Source: Leptodactylus fallax
Taxonomy: Eukaryota; Chordata; Amphibia; Anura; Leptodactylidae
NCBI GenBank assembly: GCA_947044405.1
Contig: CAMRHE010000076.1
Location: 6,740,001 to 6,804,000 of the forward strand
Direction of reading: 5' to 3'
Length of the DNA: 64,000 nucleotides
The notes under the pieces are model-generated. The model saw only the letters and a program-made list of their open reading frames with translations. It did not search any database and was not told where the DNA came from. Both the position numbers and the translations under genes were made by a program. Every line of letters begins with the position of its first letter. Position 1 is the first letter of the stretch. Of this stretch, positions 35,554 through 47,595 are shown piece after piece.

Positions 35554-35555
<2 letters not shown>

Positions 35556-35600
35556 TAATTTCCTAACTTCTTTTGTCATGTCAAGATGCCCAGGGTGCCC

Positions 35601-35633
<33 letters not shown>

Positions 35634-36840
35634 GTCCTTTAATAGTCCCACAATGGGGAAATTCAGTGTGTTACAGCAGCAAAGATAAGCAGATACAAAT
35701 ACAAATACAACATGTACAGGAATGTTCCAAGGTAAGAGGCATTACTTTGATAGCCGACAGACAGATAGGAAGTAGCGGGGGGGGGGGGGATTTAACAGGC
35801 AGAGAGATATTTCAGTTCTCTGTGTGTATTGATCTCCGCTTAGGTCGGTGTTGGTTGTACAGCCTAACCGCGGTGGGGAGGAAAGACTTCCGATAGCGCT
35901 CCTTCTCACACCTAGGGTGGAGCAGTCGGTCACTGACAGTACTGCCCAGCGCGATCACAGTCTCATGCATGGGATGGGACTTCTTCTTCTGCATGGAGCT
36001 CACCACGGACAGTATCCTTCTGTCACCCACCACCTGCACTGGGTCCAGTGGGCTCCCCAGGACAGAGCTGGCCTTTCTAATCAGCTTGTCAAGTTTATTT
36101 CTGTCCCTGGTTGATATACTGCTCCCCCAGCAGGCCACTCCAAAGAAGATGGCTGATGCCACTACCAAGTTGAAGAAAGTTCTAAGAAGTGCCCCCCGGA
36201 TTCCAAAGGCTCTCAGCTTCCTAAGCAGGTAGAGCCTGCTGTAGCCCTTCCTGTACAGGGCCTCCATATGATCTGCCCAGTCCAGCTTATTATTAAGGAG
36301 CAAACCCAGGTACTTATAGGTGTTCACAATCTCGATGCCCGTCCCCAGGATGTCCACAGGTTTAGGAGGGCTTCTGCATTTATGGAAGTCCACCACCATC
36401 TCCTTGGTCTTCCCCGCGTTAATCTTCAGGTGGTTCCGGTGGCACCAGTCCACAAAATCCTGGTTCAGTTCTCTGTACTCCTTGTCATCATCGTCTGTGA
36501 TGAGGCCTACTATTGCAGAGTCGTCAGAATACTTCTGTAGGTAGCAGCTGGATGAGTCATCGAGGTCCATAGGGTGGGGTTTCTTTGGAACTGGTACCAC
36601 ACAAGAAGATTTCCATAATTCAGGGACTATTTCCTGCCTCAGGCTCATATTATACATATATGTAATTATACCACATAGCTGGTCCCCGAAGGTCTTAATT
36701 AGCCTTGCACTGATGTCATCTGGCCCTGCGGCTTTCCTCGCCTTGATCTTTTTCATCTCCTTCCTCACCTGGGCCCGTGTGAAGGTCAGACTGTGGTCAG
36801 ATAAAGACGGATTTCTGTATTTACTGGTCTGTTGGGAAGT
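35601..36840 (-). mobile_element. CR1/L2/Rex-group LINE, copy 2, internally deleted
   Basis: Same family as 26997-29294 and very similar at base level, but in the opposite orientation. The (ATT)n tail (AAT on the plus strand, 35601-35632) is at the left and the truncated 5' end near 36840. Relative to copy 1 it starts about 590 bp further in, and it lacks the segment equivalent to 27874-28321. Both junction points of that deletion share the word ACT. Confidence 0.9.
35812..36840 (-). pseudogene. LINE reverse transcriptase with in-frame loss of the catalytic core
   Basis: Open without a stop from the truncated 5' end down to 35812, about 340 codons. The order is KARKAAGPDDI, IVPELWKSSC, KPHPMDLDD, then directly SSSCYLQKYSDDSAIVG and the C-terminal region. 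The roughly 149 codons that in copy 1 include DYRPVAL, box A FFDFSSAF and APQG are missing without a change of frame. The product would keep the YSDD motif but lack the first catalytic Asp, so it could not polymerise. The frame is open at positions where copy 1 has its T insertion only because that region is deleted. Confidence 0.88.
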
Positions 36841-36844
36841 AACA

Positions 36845-36990
36845 CATGTGACCACTGTGGTCCAATCACAGACCTCAGTGGTGACCCCAGGTGCATGACA
36901 TCACCAGTAGAGCATCGGACACTGCATGTTTTGGTGGCCATTTTAGTTTGTCTGAGAAGAATCCCTACTTAGTTCGTTTTGTTATTCCCT
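36845..36990. mobile_element. fragment of hAT-MITE-like repeat
   Basis: GTGACCACTGTGGTCCAATCACAG resembles 4506-4530 and 45455-45490. No termini are preserved. Confidence 0.3.
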
Positions 36991-37024
36991 GATGTGCAGG
37001 GAATACCAATAAAGTGGCTTGAGC

Positions 37025-37345
37025 TGAGCACTGTACTGCGTAGGGTGTGCACTGAAGAGCTGTATACTGTGTGGGGCTCACTAGGGAGCTGTATACTGTG
37101 TGTGGGGTCTACTGGGTAGCATTACACAATGTGTGAGGGTCACTGGGAAACATTATACTGTGTGCAGGCACTAAGGCACATTCTACTGTATGGGGACACT
37201 GAGGAGCATTATACTATAGGGGGCCACTTGGGGGCATTATACTCTGTGGGACCACTAAAGAGTATTATATGGTGTGGTTGGTGACTGGGAAGCATTATAC
37301 TGTGTGTGGGCCACTGGGGAGCATTACACTGTGGGTGGGCACAGG
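37025..37345 (+). repeat. ~31-bp minisatellite family, array 3
   Basis: Roughly ten degenerate units of GGAGCATTATACTGTGTGGG with GCCACT. Same family and orientation as 16030 and 48260, opposite to 6900. Confidence 0.8.
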
Positions 37346-39052
37346 ACAGGAGCCTATAACCTATACCAGGCAAGGATGGACCCTGATATTTTTCATGAAA
37401 TTTCCTATGGTAGATTCGCAGCCAGTCACTTGACTATTAGGTCTTATTGATGGTATTATATAATATATATGTAGCTAACTACAAAGGTTATGACAACTCA
37501 AAGTAGATGTGTACATGATCTGTATAGATAAGGATAGACCCTTGAAATAGATGGGCTCAAGGAATCCCAGTCTATCACTGGACATAATGTTACATCTGTG
37601 AAAACATTAGGATTTTTTTTTTTTATATTTGTGCAGTTTTTATAGGATTCACTACAGGAACTATATGGAATCTTTACGTCTTTAACGTGTTTGTTGCTAC
37701 AGAGATGGAGGTTTCATTGAGAACACAAAACATCGTCGGTTCACATTCATCATTTCTACTTGTGATATTAAACTATTCTTATGATCCGTGTTACATTTGG
37801 AAGCGTCTCCACTGCCAGAAAATTCTCTCTATTTCCTGTGCTTTTTTTTTAGCTTAATCAAAGTGTCTAAAATTACATCCTCTTGAGAACTCGGCTCTCG
37901 CGAATAACAGGGATTTTGAGCTTTTTCCAGCTGCAAAGTCCTCATCATGACCAATGCTTTGTCTCAGTGATACCCAAAATGAGGTGTGTGGTATTCTATC
38001 TGAGCTTTGGTTTATCCTGCTCAAACACAGCACATTACTTCAAAGGGATTGTTAAAGAAACCTACTGACAATATGAAGCTATTGTCCGACTGCCTTCAGG
38101 ATCTATCTGGGACAAATCTCTCACCAGATCTATAGAGAGAAATCAATACAATAAGGAGACAATAGACAGTGGTGAAGTTTCTACTGTCTTTGATAGACCC
38201 TCTAATATAACCCTATGAAGTGCCCAGCAATTATGGTCATATAGAAGGATCCCATTGCAATGTTAACACTATGTGGTTGTCACGGCCACATATCAATGGC
38301 AACTGCTTCTTTCTGCATAGAATGTGTCTGGTTGGAATAACTCCATTTCCGATTTGGGGCCAGTGCTGCTAAAACTGAGATACCATTGGATTAACTAAAA
38401 GGAACTAAAATAGAAATGTTTGTTTTTCCTGCAGTGCCTCCACAGGAAAAGGGATGCATTACATGTTGACCATGTAATAGTCCTCCAAAGCAAAAAAAAA
38501 ACATTTGTGCGCTCTCCAACAGATTGTATGATTCAGAAAATTTATTTTTAATACTCTATTGAGGAATTCTGATTTATTAGGTGGTCCCCTGTTCAGGACT
38601 GTAATAACCAAGTAGGCAAGTGTTACAAAGAACATCTCTCGCTTTCAAAGACGTAGGATGCCTATGCATTATGTGGCAGCCCATTGATTTAAATAGGAAT
38701 TGTGTATTGCGTTAATAATTCCTTTTTTGATAGGAAATGCAAATACTAAAGCACTGCATGATACCCAAAGAAGTCAATGGAAAATCCAAGTAATACTAGA
38801 AAGGATAAGGGGCTCCGGTGGGGATAAACTGCTGCCCAAGGTGTCTGATAGCGATTTAATTCCCTCTCCCTTTAAAAGGACATGCACATTTGGCTGAATG
38901 TGAATGTGCATGAAGGGTTGTAGGAATAGCTTTGCAACCCTCAGCTATCTGAGGTGCATGCCCAGCTTTACTCTAATAACGCAAAATGACCTAATAGGGA
39001 ATTTGAAAACCAGACAGACCCTTTAAAGTATAACTCAAGGATTGTGGTACTC
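37346..39052. other. unclassified DNA; candidate conserved stretch near 37620-37980
   Basis: Complex non-repetitive sequence around 37640-37960 without a long frame. A polyA-like A-run lies near 38491. No transposon ends are clear. Confidence 0.25.
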
Positions 39053-39056
39053 TTAA

Positions 39057-39887
39057 AGGGAGTCTGTCAGCACAAAATTGAGATATAAACTAATCCCAGT
39101 ACCTTTCAGGGCTGTCAGCACAGTTGACAATGATATATTTCTTATTCAGGACCGCTGCTCCATTCTTGCAAAAATCGTCCTTTTATCCCTATGCAAATGA
39201 GCAGAAAAGGGCTTTAGGGGAGTGGCTTTCTATCTATTTGCTTTAAGGCTGTGGCTTTCTATCAATATCAATGGGCTTTACTATCTGCTCCTGCTAACTG
39301 CCGCTTAGCTCCGCCCACTACCTGTATTGTGTTTGTCTGATGATGACACACTGCACCCAGAAGTGAAGGAAGCTGGCTTCAGATGGGGGCAGTGTGTCAT
39401 CATCAGACATGCACAGTACAGTTAGTGGGTGGAGCAAAGCAGCAGTTAGCAGCAGCAGATAGTAAAGGCCATTGATCTAAAGCCACGAACCTAAAGCCCT
39501 TTTCTGCTCATTTGCATACAGATAAAAAAGGACCATGACATCATAACCTATCTATCTGTGGGGCTGAGTGCATAAGCTGGGTTCTGGTGACCCTAACCTA
39601 TCTATATGTGGGGCTGGGTTCTGGTGACCCAAGCCTATCTATCTGCAGGGCTGGATTATTATGCTGGGTATTGGTGACCCTAACCTATCTATCTGTGGGG
39701 ATGGGTTGATATGCTGGGATCTGGTGACCCTAACCTATCTATCTGTGGGGCTGGGTTGATATGCTATCTTCCGGTGACACTAACCTATCTATCTGTGGGG
39801 CTGGGTTGATATGCTGTCTTCTGGTGACACTAACCTATCTATCTGTGGGGCTGGGTTGATATGCTGGGTTCTGGTGACAGGCTCCCT
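39057..39887. mobile_element. 831-bp TTAA-flanked foldback element with internal tandem array
   Basis: TTAA occurs at 39053-39056 and 39888-39891. Left end AAAGGGAGTCTGTCAGCA is inverted at the right as GGTGACAGGCTCCCTTT. Inner arms pair: CTGCTAACTGCCGCTTAGC with the inverted AGCAGCAGTTAGCAGCAG; GTCTGATGATGACACACTGC with GCAGTGTGTCATCATCAGAC; CAAATGAGCAGAAAAGGGC with GCCCTTTTCTGCTCATTTG. The right arm is lengthened by a 50-bp tandem repeat. Non-coding. Confidence 0.72.
39543..39880 (+). repeat. 50-bp tandem repeat
   Basis: About seven copies of a 50-bp unit (TAACCTATCTATCTGTGGGG, then CTGGGTTGATATGCTGGGTT, then CTGGTGACCC). Copies starting at 39731, 39781 and 39831 are exactly 50 bp apart and nearly identical; leftward copies are shorter and more diverged. 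The last unit runs into the element terminus, so the array probably grew from the terminal sequence. Confidence 0.88.
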
Positions 39888-39891
39888 TTAA

Positions 39892-42420
39892 ATGATTCTG
39901 GACTGTAAAGAGCTCATGTTACATATCAACATGACTTCACTGGTCTGTAAAGCAGAATCGGCGCTAACCTGAGCATCATAACCGCTTCAAACAGCCAATC
40001 AGCAAGGGTGCCAGGATTTGGACCCCCACTGATGTGATATTGAAGATGTATTATATGGATACAGCGATACATAAGTCCCAGAAAACGCCCTTCAATTACT
40101 GTGCAAAGTCTTTAGCTTATAAGAATACTGTTATCATTATAACTATATAGTCCTATTATTTTAATTACAATGTGTCCTTTTCATTTGATGGCGCTATTGC
40201 GGCCACGTTTTCTTCTAATATAATCATATTTCCCTTCCTTTCATTATGAGACTCATAGCACAGAATCAGTAACCATCAAAATAACTAGTCAAATAGCTGG
40301 ATATAATTATGAGTTGCTTATGCCTGTTCCTTATCTCTTGAACTCAGCAAGATTTGTAATACTGTGGAAAAACCTCCTGGGAAATATCTACACTGGCGAT
40401 GGATGTGAAGCAAAAGTGAGAATTTCACTGAGAGCATTTGCATGTGGCTTGCTTTAAGTTCCTCTCTCCTGCTTATTAACTCGATGACGTCTGTGAGGAT
40501 GAGAAGAGCCGGGACGGGTGAGCTGCTCAGTGCCGGCTACAAACTGATGAGATTCTCTTTTCTCATATTAATGTGTTTGCCGGCGTATGTTCATTACCTC
40601 AGGACTGCTGCACAAAGAACGCAGTGTATTACAGGCCCGGCTGGCATGCATATTATCATTATCTACATGTACACGGCATATATAGATATACAATATACCA
40701 TAGGAAGGGAATGCAAAAAATGCTGCAGATAAAATATTTCCATTAAATGCAGAATAAATAGCGGATTTGTTATTTATATAGTAATGTATGCAATGTATTT
40801 CTCTCCATGGGATTCACTATAAGGCCTTATCTCAGGTTTAGCTAAAAGGAGGTCTTTGGGGCGCGGACCACTGGTAATGCAAGAAAGTCATTCTGTTTTA
40901 GGTAGGTTGTATACTCTTAAAACCCCAGAATTTAGTAAGCAGAGGTCGAGGGGAAGTGCGGAAAAATACTAAACAGCCATACGCACCTTTCCTCATCTCT
41001 ACTGGGCCATCTTGGTGTTCTTTCTTGGTCCTCTTCTAGCCTCTTCGGTTCTCTTGGATTATTGGGTCTCTCTGGTCAAGTGGGACAACATTATGGTGCT
41101 TTGACCAAGCGCCATAATGTTGACTCATCCCATGTGAATCTCTGAATCTCAACAGGTTCAGCCATTGCTAATCTGGACATGTCCAGCCAAGAGGAAAGGT
41201 AATGGAGGATATATCAGTAAATACAGGACTATAGAAGCAAACTGAATATTTACCCTTAGCTGTCTACAGTCTACAGACTGCTATGGGCCCATTGTGTACT
41301 TCTGTGTTTTTATATGGAATCTGTGACAAAATTTTGGCCATATGATAAAGTAACACTCCCCTAAAGCAGAGGAGAACACAGGAACCTATAGAGGCCATAT
41401 GCTGGTCCATAATCTTCACAGCTCGGTCATACCGATACCACCAGTGTTTAACCGACCCCATTGGTTTATACTGAGGTCTGTTGAGTTCCATTATGCGGTC
41501 TGTGAAGCCAGCTTTACTGATGTGCTTTGTGTATGTTGTATATATTTGTGCATGATGTACAGTAATATATGAGTGTATGTAATTGATATCTGTGTGAATC
41601 CATGGATATGGAATGTCTCAGGGCTAGCAGGGTAACAGCAGAGTCCCAAGATGGCAACTACTCTCTCCTTCTCATGTGACAGTAACTTTGTAACCAAATC
41701 CTCTTAAAGGGCCTGGGGTTTCACAGTGATAATGAGATCAAACTTGGGTGATGTTAAACAGTTCCCTGGGGCACTCCCTGCTCTGGGTCTCCTGCGTGTA
41801 GGAGTTTTGGGGTACCCTTGATGGGTGCAAATGAGACACAGGAGACACAGTGGCAGTTGAACTGGCAATGCTTGTGGCACAGTTTACAAAGTCGGTTTCT
41901 TACAGTGACAGAGTAACATGGAGCTACAATTCAGTTACATCAAACAGTAGCCACACTTTTGGGCACTCTTCATACACTAATGGAAGTGGTATCTACTATT
42001 GGAGAAATGAAGGGCATGTTTCGGCCATGGATACCAAGGTTTCCTTACTGAAGAATCAGTGGAGATGTTCTGTTACATAAGTAGGCCTTTTTTGCAAGAA
42101 ATAGTATCCATTGACTTGAGACTGCCTCTTGTGACCTAACAACCACTAACTAACATATAGAACTAAAAGTGCTCTCTCAGAAACTACTGCTCTCAACTAA
42201 AACTTGTAGCTGCTAACTAACTGAGCCCAAGCACTAGGTTATCGGACTGCCTAGCAGTGGCTATCTCCATCCACCTTGTAGAAAACTCAGAGGCCACTCC
42301 CGTTTACACAGCAGCATAGGGATGTCATGTTTAACTCCTCAGTAACCAGCATAAAACTGGAGAAATGAAAAAAATGGATAAATAGCATAAAACATTATGA
42401 AGCATGTTATATATATTAAC
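39892..42420. other. unclassified DNA; candidate conserved stretch near 40100-40760
   Basis: 40100-40760 is complex and lacks repeats. 41620-42080 contains a 76-codon frame without a recognised domain. 41090-41130 is a small inverted repeat (CATTATGGTGCTTTGACC, then CCATAATG). No gene is called. Confidence 0.25.
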
Positions 42421-43625
42421 ACAACAGCAATGGCACTTTTAGGGAACCCTGCAGATCAGATCAGTATTAAGTATATGTGTATTGCATACAGTATGTGTGT
42501 AGTGTGTGTGTGTGCGTACAAATGATGTACTCATCTGTGTGAGTCCTTAGATATATCTGATTTGCTTAGTGTATATGTGTGTAGTGTGTGTACTGTGTAT
42601 GTATACATGATGTGCTCATCTATGTAATTGACTCCTTGGATGTATCTGATTTGCTTAGTGTATGCATGTGTAGTGTGTGTGTATACATGATGTGCTCATC
42701 TGTGTGAGTCCTTGGATGTATCTGATTTGCTTAGTGTATACTATTAGCACAACAGCAATGGCACTTTTAGGGGACCCAGCAGATATATCAGATCATTATT
42801 AAGTATATGTGTATTGTATACAGTATGTGTGTAGTGTGTGTGTACAAATTATGTGCTCATCTGTGTGAGTCCTTAGATATATCTGATTTGCTTAGTGTAT
42901 ATGTGTGTCGTGTGTGTATTGTGTATGTATACATGATGTGCTCATCTATGTAACTGAGTCCTTGGAATTATCTGATTTGCTTAGAGTATATGTATGTATT
43001 GTGTGTGCATACATGATGTGCTCATCTGTGTGAGTCCTTGGATGTATCTGATTTGCTTAGTGTATATGTGTGTAGTGTGTGTGTATACATGATGTGCTCA
43101 TCTGTGCGAGTCCTTGGATGAATCTGACTTGCTTAGTGTATATTTATCTATTGTGTGTATACATGATGTGCTCATCTGTGTGAGTCCTTGGATGTATGTG
43201 ATTTGCTTAGTGTATATGTGTGTAGTGTGTGTGTATACATGATGTGCTCATCTGTGTGAGTCCTTGGATGTATCTGATTTGCTTAGAGTATATGTATGTA
43301 TTGTGTGTATGTATACATGATATGCTCATCTGTGTGAGTCCTTGGATGTATCTGATTTGCTTAGAGTATATGTATGTATTGTGTGTATGTATACATGATA
43401 TGCTCATCTGTGTGAGTCCTTGGATGTATCTGATTTGCTTAGTGTATATGTGTGTAGTGTGTGTGTATACATGATGTGCTCATCTGTATGAGTCCTTGGA
43501 TGTATCTGATTTGCTTAGAGTATATGTATGTATTGTGTGTGTATACATGATGTGCTCATCTGTGTGAGTCCTTGGCTGTATCTGACTTCCTTAGTGTACA
43601 TGTGTATACAGCGTGTCTAGGCATT
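42421..43625. repeat. ~76-bp tandem array with a higher-order duplication
   Basis: About 14 copies of a ~76-bp unit containing CATGATGTGCTCATCTGTGT, GAGTCCTTGGATGTATCTGA, TTTGCTTAGTGTATATG and a GT-rich spacer. A longer module beginning ACAACAGCAATGGCACTTTT occurs at 42421 and again at 42749, so about 328 bp was duplicated as a block. The GT spacer varies in length. Frames through the array are repetitive and not genes. Confidence 0.9.
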
Positions 43626-44296
43626 AGTATGTGTGTGATTGCTTCACCCAATAAATGCCAGTAACACCTTGAGAATTCCGGATTTGTCGTCTGTATTTAG
43701 GGTTCAATGAGTCGACCATGAAACAAGTTCTCCTTATTTTAGTTGTTGTAAAGAACTTTCACATAAGAAGAGGCGGCTATTATAACTGGTCTGTTGACAT
43801 CTATATAAATTCCATTACCTGCTTAACAGGGTGAGAAATTGTACTCTGCTTAAAGTGAAACTATTACATTTTTTTAATCAAAGTCTCTTTTTTTTCTAGA
43901 ATGAGATTTTGAAAACATTTTCTTCATTGTAATATCCCGGCTCTCTCTTCCATAGCGTGTTCTACTTCCTGCAAATTACCTCCACAATGTCCTCTTGAAT
44001 TGTTTAGCCGCTCTCCGGCAGGCCTCTACAAGGGCATGATAACAGCTGTCAAGCTATCTGTACACTGGGAATTTATATAAACATGCCGAGAAATATATTC
44101 ATGTATTATTATTTGGGAACAGGTTTTGCTGACATTCAAGTAGACGAATGAAGTCCATAGGGGTCAAGTCTGTGAACGAGGAGGAAATGGAGATTTTTGC
44201 CTTAAATTAGATTTAATATATGGAAGACTTAGTCTACATTTCCCACCCTTGTTCATTTAAGGTGCATTTCCACCTTACATAAAAACAGAAAACACA
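43626..44296. other. unclassified DNA; possible conserved stretch
   Basis: 43850-44130 is complex with AT-rich motifs and GATAACAGCTGTCAAGC at 44037. No repeat boundaries and no coding potential. Confidence 0.25.
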
Positions 44297-44673
44297 AAAG
44301 GGTTGTCCGAGACCCAAGGGTAATGGATATTGTTGACCTATCCACAGAACATCTTGACCTTGCACCAATAAGCTGATTCGGCTGCCGGTACCCATATACA
44401 AGGTATAAGGAATATAAGCAGCTTTGATCCTATTCAAGTTGTGGTTCCCTAGTGCCACAACTACAGTGTACATCTCCATAGACCATATTCAGTTTCTGGC
44501 TCCGTATACTGTAGTGGTAGCACCTTCAATAGGAGCAGAGCTGCATCCTGCTATATACCATGTATACAGCAAAATCAGTTGATCATGGGGGAGCCCATCA
44601 GTCAGATAATGAGAACCCATCCTTTTGATAGGTCATCAGTATCCATTACCCTTGGGTCTCGGACAACCCCTTT
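44297..44673. mobile_element. palindromic MITE with near-perfect ends
   Basis: Left AAAAGGGTTGTCCGAGACCC then AAGGGTAATGGATA; right TATCCATTACCCTT then GGGTCTCGGACAACCCCTTT. At least 35 bp of terminal inversion is almost exact, with GACCTATCC/GGATAGGTC further in. Same general type as 11655 and 16466. Length about 377 bp. Confidence 0.75.
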
Positions 44674-44752
44674 AGAGAACTGAAAGATCTTAAGTTGTGA
44701 TATCCCTTCTACAACTTTTTTACCTTTGCCTTTTTATCTGTACCTACTGTCA

Positions 44753-44862
44753 CTGTAATGCCTCTACCTTGGAACTTTTGTATTTGTATTATCTATACTG
44801 CTGTAACACACTGAATTTCCCCATCGTGGGACTATTAAAGGATTATCCTATTTTATCTTAAA
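44753..44862 (+). mobile_element. LINE 3' end, copy 3
   Basis: AATGCCTCTACCTTGGAAC, CTGCTGTAACACACTGAAT and GGGACTATTAAAGGATTATC match the 3' UTR of LINE copies 1 and 2. The tail is a degenerate TATCCTATTTTATCTTA rather than (ATT)n. Only about 100 bp is present. Confidence 0.85.
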
Positions 44863-45790
44863 GGGGGTGTCTTATTTTTTATTTTTTTTGGCTATAAGTG
44901 TGCCACTTTTGTCTATACATTCTGCTATCCTGGCTCAGTCACTTTTACTTGAATAAGTTTGAGCTGCAGTACTGCGTACAGCCCATAAAAGACAGTGGCA
45001 CTGTTACTGGGAAATAATCAGATAATCTTATAATGTCCTACACCCAGAGTCTCAAAGAGATTGAAAGACAATGGTGCTGAACACTCAGTATGGTTATGTC
45101 TAGTACTACAGATGGTCTTCCATTATTTTCTATGTGAATTTGCCAATGAAGTCTCTTCTACGTAGGTACACAATGTGTCCAACAATATTGCTTTAACAAT
45201 CCAACAATGTACTGGGTGACAACCACAAATTTTCTTAATCCCGTGCTTTCCACTGTTGTCACGGAATCTCCTCTTCTTCCACTATTTCCTGTACATGACG
45301 TTCCTACAATAGATTGGAGTTTGCACGCTGCCTGTGACATGCTCTGAGCACAGTCTGCAGTCTGTCATGTGACTTTTTCTGTGGATTTGTGGATCCCTAT
45401 GTGAGTTTATTGAGTTTTGATGCAAGAGTCATGACATCAACACACCTCACGTGACCGCTGATGCCCAATCACAGGTCACTGCTGTGACCCAGGACTGCTG
45501 ACATCACCCTGGAGGCCAGAAAATACCTGGGAAAGAACACCGGACGTGGCGAGGGAGCCCAGGAGCGGTGAGAGAAGGTGGATACGAGTGTTTCAAATGT
45601 ATTTTCACCTGCCCTAGGTCTGTGATTATTATTATTATATAATGTCTTCAGACCCCAGAGTGTAATAATAATTCATGGGTGACAAACCTCAAAAATGTTG
45701 GGTCTGGCCAACTCTGGCCCGAAATGTTTGGAAAATTCATAACCAAACCAGGCTCATTAAGAACCGGTTCTCTTATCTCTACTTCCAATT
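44863..45790. other. unclassified DNA ending in a hAT-MITE-like terminus
   Basis: 45415-45790 resembles the repeats at 4385 and 51742 (CACAGGTCACTGCTGTGACC, GTGACAAACCTCAAAAATGT) and ends GAACCGGTTCTCTTATCTCTA, a diverged TAGAGATNAG terminus. No gene. Confidence 0.35.
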
Positions 45791-45999
45791 GAGATCAGAG
45801 GGGAGTGGTCTTGGAGGGGTAACTGGCCAATTCTAAGAATACTACGGGTTTGGGCAACGCCCAGTGGACACTTACCTAGATAGAATAAAACATAACTATC
45901 TATATTATGTGTGAGAATGTGACATGGCAATGTGCTGGAGTCCCGGTATAGCTCCCCCAGATTTCTGACATATGTGTGGTCCAGTACAGATCTTGAATA

Positions 46000-46405
46000 G
46001 GCCTCAGCCCAGGTGTAGGTCCCAGTCTCATTAATTGGCCATAAAAGGCTGCAGAGCCTGCACTTCAGGGCAGAACCTGGGAGTAAGAGGAGGCGTCTGG
46101 GTCTGTCCTGAGATACTGAGAATCTGGTGAGACCAAACCGTACCATTTTGTTTGTTCATGTGGCTGGTAGTAAGTCATACGTATAGTTAGCTTTATCTTG
46201 TTTAGTTAGTGCTCGGACGGGCAGGGTTTCTTTTTGACGTTTTGCCTGAAGTTAAGGCTGTATTTTATTTTGCTTATTTTGTACCTGAACTGAAGGTTTA
46301 TTTATTTTGCTTTTTTTTCTAAATAAACCTGTTTGCACTAGACTCTTGTGTCCCTGTCTCTGACTGGTTGGGTCCGCACCACTGCTGCTACCGAGCAACC
46401 TTCCC
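46000..46405 (+). mobile_element. possible solo LTR or retroelement 3' end
   Basis: Carries in order a CCAAT-type ATTGGCC (46034), a TATA-like ATAAAAGG (46041), GTTAAGGCTGTATTTTA and AATAAA (46322-46327), then TGTCCCTGTCTCTGAC. The spacing of TATA and polyadenylation signal suits an LTR. No second LTR, primer site or coding region was found and the ends are not defined. Confidence 0.35.
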
Positions 46406-47557
46406 CTCATATGCTATAACTATACATAGTGATACATAGGTACATTGGCACCTACATAGTGGTTTGGTGGGGTAAAAGTTGCTGACAAGTCTTTAGCAAG
46501 GAAGTTAGAGGTGCAAGGCAGCGAATATAACATTGGCTAAGTTGGTGCATGGCCATAGTTGAGTGGATGCGGGTTAGTTGTGTGCCCTAGGTGCTGGTGG
46601 GTATTGACCACCTTCTCTACCATGACTAGGGTATTTAGATGCAATGCCCGGGTGATGGACTGAATTTTTGCCTTGTGCAAGTAGAAAGCGTAGCTACGGC
46701 TCTGGGGTGGCTGGTATCATTTTATTAATAGAAAAGCTAATGAATGAAAGGCAGAGTTCAGCTTGTTCTTAAAATAAAAGAGACTAATCCTGACCCTCTG
46801 CAATGCAAATAGTGAATTAATTGAAGGAACAATGGGAGTCACTGGAGATTGTGGAACATTTGCACAGACGACATCTTCCGGGAATGTGTGTACACATGTA
46901 GATTTAAACATAAGGAAACCAAAAAGAGTCGTCCCCCTTTTGAGGTCTTTATTTAATTATTAACACACATATATACAGTCTGTTCATCTGAAGATACTCG
47001 CCAGGAAAAAACCCATAGAAAGATAAACACCGCCTGCTCTGATTTCTGGCTTTTTTTTTTTTTTTTTGAGTTGTCTATGAATAATTCACAAAGAAGACTG
47101 GAGAAGTGGCATATTCATTTTTTTAGAAGATAAGTACATTGGATCTAGAAGGTTGATATTGAAATGTATTTGAAAATGACAAGTCTCTATTTTGTTGTAT
47201 CTCTCCACCACTGAAATGTCAAAACTATTTCAGACACAATGCTATATAATTGAGACCATTTGTCCTTTCATAAAGTCAATTATATAAAAAAGAAGAAATA
47301 AAGAAAAGGAAATATGGAGAAGAAAAGGAAAAGATGCAGAAATGAAATATAAAATGCAAGTAGTCATTGACTTTGATGCCAGGACTTGTGATGAAAATGA
47401 TTTAGTGCCCATCAACGTTCGTCTTTTGGCAGCCGGAGTACACTCAGAAGAAAGGGACATTTTCAGTAATTTAATTGCAATACAATATTGCCATATGCTC
47501 ACAAAATCCTTGATAGGCTGCAGTACCCCAATACAACCACTAGGTATATATGGGTGC

Positions 47558-47558
<1 letters not shown>
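46406..47558. other. unclassified DNA; possible conserved stretch near 47340-47500
   Basis: An 84-codon frame at 47342-47596 runs into a GT microsatellite and shows no known domain; it is not called as a gene. A T-run lies at 47050-47068. Confidence 0.25.

Positions 47559-47590
<32 letters not shown>
47559..47590. repeat. (GT)n microsatellite
   Basis: About 16 GT units. Confidence 0.95.

Positions 47591-47595
<5 letters not shown>

Noticed and set aside
35848..36544. Plus-strand frames of 74-90 codons over LINE copy 2
   Set aside because: Antisense shadows of the LINE reverse transcriptase; the same shadows appear over copy 1.
35866..36840. Spliced retrocopy as the cause of the missing LINE segment
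   Set aside because: The missing segment in copy 1 does not begin with GT or end with AG at the junction; shared ACT at both points fits a microhomology deletion better.
43207..43474. Repetitive frames on both strands in the 76-bp array
   Set aside because: They reflect the tandem unit and end where the array spacer changes length.
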